DNA of 64,000 nt, taken from positions 248,001 through 312,000 of the forward strand of contig JAJNDK010000008.1 of the NCBI GenBank assembly GCA_021156365.1. The letters are read 5' to 3'. This DNA comes from Bacteroidota bacterium. GTDB taxonomy: Bacteria; Bacteroidota; Bacteroidia; B-17B0; Aurantibacillaceae. Both the position numbers and the translations under genes were made by a program. Positions 61,271-64,000 of the stretch are shown piece after piece. Each line of letters opens with the position of its first letter. Within the stretch, counting starts at the first letter, position 1. The notes below the pieces were generated by a model. The model was not told the DNA's origin. It saw only the letters and a program-made list of their open reading frames with translations, and ran no database searches.

Positions 61271-64000
61271 TTATGGGTTCACCGGCATACCCGGAGCCTG
61301 GATCTCTTCCTCAGGCACCACATTCTTCAATCGTGTCGTAAGCTGGGCCGATAGCTCCTTGGAACCGAAAGCACCGGTAATAGTGGCAAGACGGCTTAAT
61401 ATATCAGATGCCTGGCGGATCTCACGTCCATATGCATTCCTGTTATCAGGTTTCATTTTATTGTAGACCATCAGGTCACGCTCAAAAATATCGAACAGGC
61501 GTTTTGCGATCTCCGACGCTTTCTGCACATTACCTGCCTGGTAATAGGCAAGACAGATAGAATACATGGTAGCATCATACGGCACATTCTTCTCCGGCAT
61601 ATCTGCCATTGCTTTGTCCAGTACTTTCAGTGCCTGTGCTTTTTTGCCCTTATCGGATAAAGTAGAAGCTAACTGGCCGATCTGGATACGCATATTGGAA
61701 GCCATACGCAGACAGTTCTCATCCAGGTAAACACCATCCTGGTTCATACCACCGTTTGCAAATCCCATCACATTTTTGTACATGATATCTTCCGCAATAC
61801 GCGGGCCGCCGCTTGCCATCTCCTGAGGAGTGGATTCGATCGGTACCAGTCGGAACGCGAGACCTTCCAGCTGAAGGAACTTATCCAGGTTCAGGTACGA
61901 ATCAGCACCTGTGGTTACTGCAAAATAAACCGGACGTTTCCAGTCATTGGCAGCCAACAGATCCAGGATCATCAGGTCATTCTTCAACACATAATTTTTA
62001 CGTACTTCCCAGTTCAGGCTTTTCAGCATACGGCCGGCCATTTCCTTCGGCACCGTTCCGTTGTTTACCACTAATGCTGAATCCACGCTTATTTTCATTT
62101 TCTTGCTCGGCAGGATATCAATTGGTTTTTCTCTGCCCGGAGCCAGCCACTTATCTTTCGGATCATCGCTGGCAACGAATTTCATCAGCTCTTTGATATC
62201 CACATATCCAAGGTTCTGATCATTGAAATACACTACATCGCGTGTTCCCTGAATATATTTTTCAGGAGCCAGGGTAAACGGAACAGGATCCGAATCATAG
62301 GCCTTGCGACGCATCTGGTTGATATACCAGTCCGTCTGCAATAAGCTCAGGTTCACTACACGGATGTCCGTACGGATACCTTCTACTTCCTGTGCATACC
62401 ACAATGGGAACGTATCGTTATCACCGTTCGTAAACAGGATCGCATTTTTTGCACAGCTGTTCAGGTAATTCACTGCAAAGTCACGCGACATCGTTCTTTT
62501 TGCACGGGTATGATCATCCCAGCCTTCGGAAGCCATGAGACAAGGTATCGACAGTGTTACGATCGTTGCAATGATCCCTGCAGATCTTGCATTTCCTTTT
62601 TTTGCGATCATTTCAAAAATAGCGAGCACACCGAAGCCTATCCAGATGGCCCAGGCATAGAACGAGGCTGCGTAGGCATAATCCCGCTCACGTGGCTGGA
62701 ATGGATACTGGTTCAGGTAGATCACAATGGCAAATCCCGTAAGGAGGAACAGGGCCGACACCACGAATGCCGAAGACCGGTGCTTCCGTATATGGTACAC
62801 CATTCCTATCAAACCAAGGATCAGTGGCAGTCCGTAGAATTTATTGGTTGCCTTATTATTCATCACATTGCTTGGAACATTTTCCGTATCGATGCTGTAA
62901 AGCTTATCATCAAGGCCTTTGAAACCCGTAATTACGTTACCTTCCGTAGGGTTGCCCGTAAGTCCCTGCACGTCATTCTGCCGGCCGATAAAATTCCAGC
63001 CGAAGTAACGCAGGTACATATAGCCGATCTGGTATTTCCGGAAGTAACGAAGGTTCTCGGCGAAAGTCGGAACATATACCGTTTCATCTTCTCCGTTACC
63101 GCTTGATTTTCGCATCGCCCTGCCTTTCACATCACCCCAGTATCTGTAAGCCGCCTCGTGGTTGCTTTGCGTGCTCCACATACGCGGGAACACCGTACAA
63201 AATTCAGGATCATAATTCGGGATCGACTCTTTACGGTCATCCGTGATCACATATTTTCCTGTTTTTTCATTGCGTGCATACACCGGATTACCGTCTTTAT
63301 ATGGCTTTTGTGCATCGAGCGGTGCATTGTAATAATTTCCGTATCCGATCGGCCAGTCGCCATACTGCTCACGATTGAGGTACGACAGGAGCGTGATCGC
63401 ATTTTCCGGATCGTTCTCATCCATTGGTGTGTTGGCTTGTGAACGGATAACGAGTACGAAGAACGAAGAGTAACCGATCAGGATCATGGCAAAGCTTAGC
63501 GCTACCGTATTCAGGATCTCACGTTTGTTTTTCAGATAATAAAGTGCTGCTACCATACCTCCCATAATGATCAAACGTACAACGATAGCACCGAATCCCT
63601 GTCCGGTAGCTGCACTGATCACTGCAAAAAGAATAGATGAATAAAAAGCGATCTTGAATTGGCTTTCCTTACCACTGAGTGAGTACATAATGGTAGATAC
63701 CAGGAAGCTTAACAGGAGAATGAAATAAAGGATGGTACCGGTGTTGAAGCCCATACCCAATTTATTAGTGAAATACAGCTCATAATCCGCGGAAAGCTTC
63801 ACAATGCCGGGAATAACGCCCGCCTGGATACCACCTAAGATAATAAGCGAAAGGATCCCCGTGATGATCCAGCCTCCCCAGCTGAATTTGTATTTTTTGT
63901 AGTAGAAAATAAAACAGATAGCAGGGATCACCAGTAAGTTCAGTAAATGGACCCCAATGGAAAGCCCCATCAGGTAAGCGATCAGGATCAGCCAGCGGGT
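61271..64000 (-). CDS. DUF2723 membrane protein, 5' end outside the window
   Basis: At least 909 residues; the frame is open to the right edge and starts beyond it (the internal Met at 63970 is preceded by coding RWLILIAYL). About nine membrane helices in the first 550 residues (IGVHLLNLLVIPAICFIFYY, GTILYFILLLSFLVSTIMYSL, LIGMVYHIRKH and so on), a central luminal part (NGDNDTFPLWYAQEVEGIRTDIRVVNLSLLQTDWYINQM), then a soluble C-terminal region with TPR-like helices (about 760-899). DUF2723 proteins are GT-C-type, related to protein O-mannosyltransferases; in Bacteroidota they are suspected of protein O-glycosylation. Paired with the deacetylase. Confidence 0.9.
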   Translation of the reverse strand, partial: TRWLILIAYLMGLSIGVHLLNLLVIPAICFIFYYKKYKFSWGGWIITGILSLIILGGIQAGVIPGIVKLSADYELYFTNKLGMGFNTGTILYFILLLSFLVSTIMYSLSGKESQFKIAFYSSILFAVISAATGQGFGAIVVRLIIMGGMVAALYYLKNKREILNTVALSFAMILIGYSSFFVLVIRSQANTPMDENDPENAITLLSYLNREQYGDWPIGYGNYYNAPLDAQKPYKDGNPVYARNEKTGKYVITDDRKESIPNYDPEFCTVFPRMWSTQSNHEAAYRYWGDVKGRAMRKSSGNGEDETVYVPTFAENLRYFRKYQIGYMYLRYFGWNFIGRQNDVQGLTGNPTEGNVITGFKGLDDKLYSIDTENVPSNVMNNKATNKFYGLPLILGLIGMVYHIRKHRSSAFVVSALFLLTGFAIVIYLNQYPFQPRERDYAYAASFYAWAIWIGFGVLAIFEMIAKKGNARSAGIIATIVTLSIPCLMASEGWDDHTRAKRTMSRDFAVNYLNSCAKNAILFTNGDNDTFPLWYAQEVEGIRTDIRVVNLSLLQTDWYINQMRRKAYDSDPVPFTLAPEKYIQGTRDVVYFNDQNLGYVDIKELMKFVASDDPKDKWLAPGREKPIDILPSKKMKISVDSALVVNNGTVPKEMAGRMLKSLNWEVRKNYVLKNDLMILDLLAANDWKRPVYFAVTTGADSYLNLDKFLQLEGLAFRLVPIESTPQEMASGGPRIAEDIMYKNVMGFANGGMNQDGVYLDENCLRMASNMRIQIGQLASTLSDKGKKAQALKVLDKAMADMPEKNVPYDATMYSICLAYYQAGNVQKASEIAKRLFDIFERDLMVYNKMKPDNRNAYGREIRQASDILSRLATITGAFGSKELSAQLTTRLKNVVPEEEIQAPGMPVNP

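Overview
The window is chromosomal DNA of a Bacteroidota bacterium; I cannot place it below phylum from sequence alone. The evidence is two cargo proteins with type IX secretion (T9SS) C-terminal signals, a CarboxypepD_reg-type TonB-dependent receptor, a futalosine-pathway MqnE, DUF3078 and DUF6089 family outer-membrane proteins, TPR-LytS kinases, many TAnnTTTG promoter boxes, few Shine-Dalgarno sites and frequent TTG starts. There are no rRNA, tRNA, CRISPR or IS elements.

Layout. 1-1417: an AT-rich accessory patch on the minus strand downstream of dnaK, with a RelA/SpoT-type nucleotide pyrophosphokinase followed by an 82-aa SNase-like small protein and the start of a second, related one cut by the left edge. 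1470-9764: core genes (dnaK, panB, mqnE, cold-shock protein), DUF3078 and lipoproteins. 9765-11220: non-coding repeats, namely a 235-bp element bounded by inverted repeats between convergent genes, and an 18-unit 21-bp tandem array with a CACCGGTG palindrome every 42 bp. 11221-15303: PaaE-like reductase, rbfA, a LolC/E-like permease and a fatty-acid-hydroxylase family enzyme. 15306-19638: six poorly characterised envelope or cytoplasmic proteins, all minus. 19764-24842: a LytTR regulator and two tandem paralogous TPR-LytS kinases. 24887-34668: recG, a transglutaminase-like protein, a large PAS/GAF kinase, guaB and outer-membrane proteins. 34901-40927: the two-gene T9SS cargo operon plus a possible 29-codon ORF. 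41238-47647: a redoxin, a NarL-type regulator, a GNAT enzyme and a complete multistep phosphorelay (receiver, hybrid kinase, HPt, sigma-54 activator). 47644-49548: an AT-rich AAA ATPase + HNH nuclease pair resembling Septu (PtuA/PtuB) anti-phage defence. 49667-53617: DEAD-box helicase and TonB receptor. 53830-64000: envelope and glycan genes (GT2/sugar-transferase-like fusion, UDP-sugar dehydratase, PafA-like phosphatase, beta-propeller lipoprotein, polysaccharide deacetylase, DUF2723 protein running off the right edge).

How they work together: signalling genes dominate (four kinases, four regulators), with sigma-54 a likely theme: an NtrC-family activator is present, and dnaK has a sigma-54-like core with an upstream palindrome. 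The best leads for something undescribed are the RelA/SNase-like patch, the 21-bp array, the TTAACC-bounded repeats between convergent genes, and the 29-codon ORF behind the T9SS operon.
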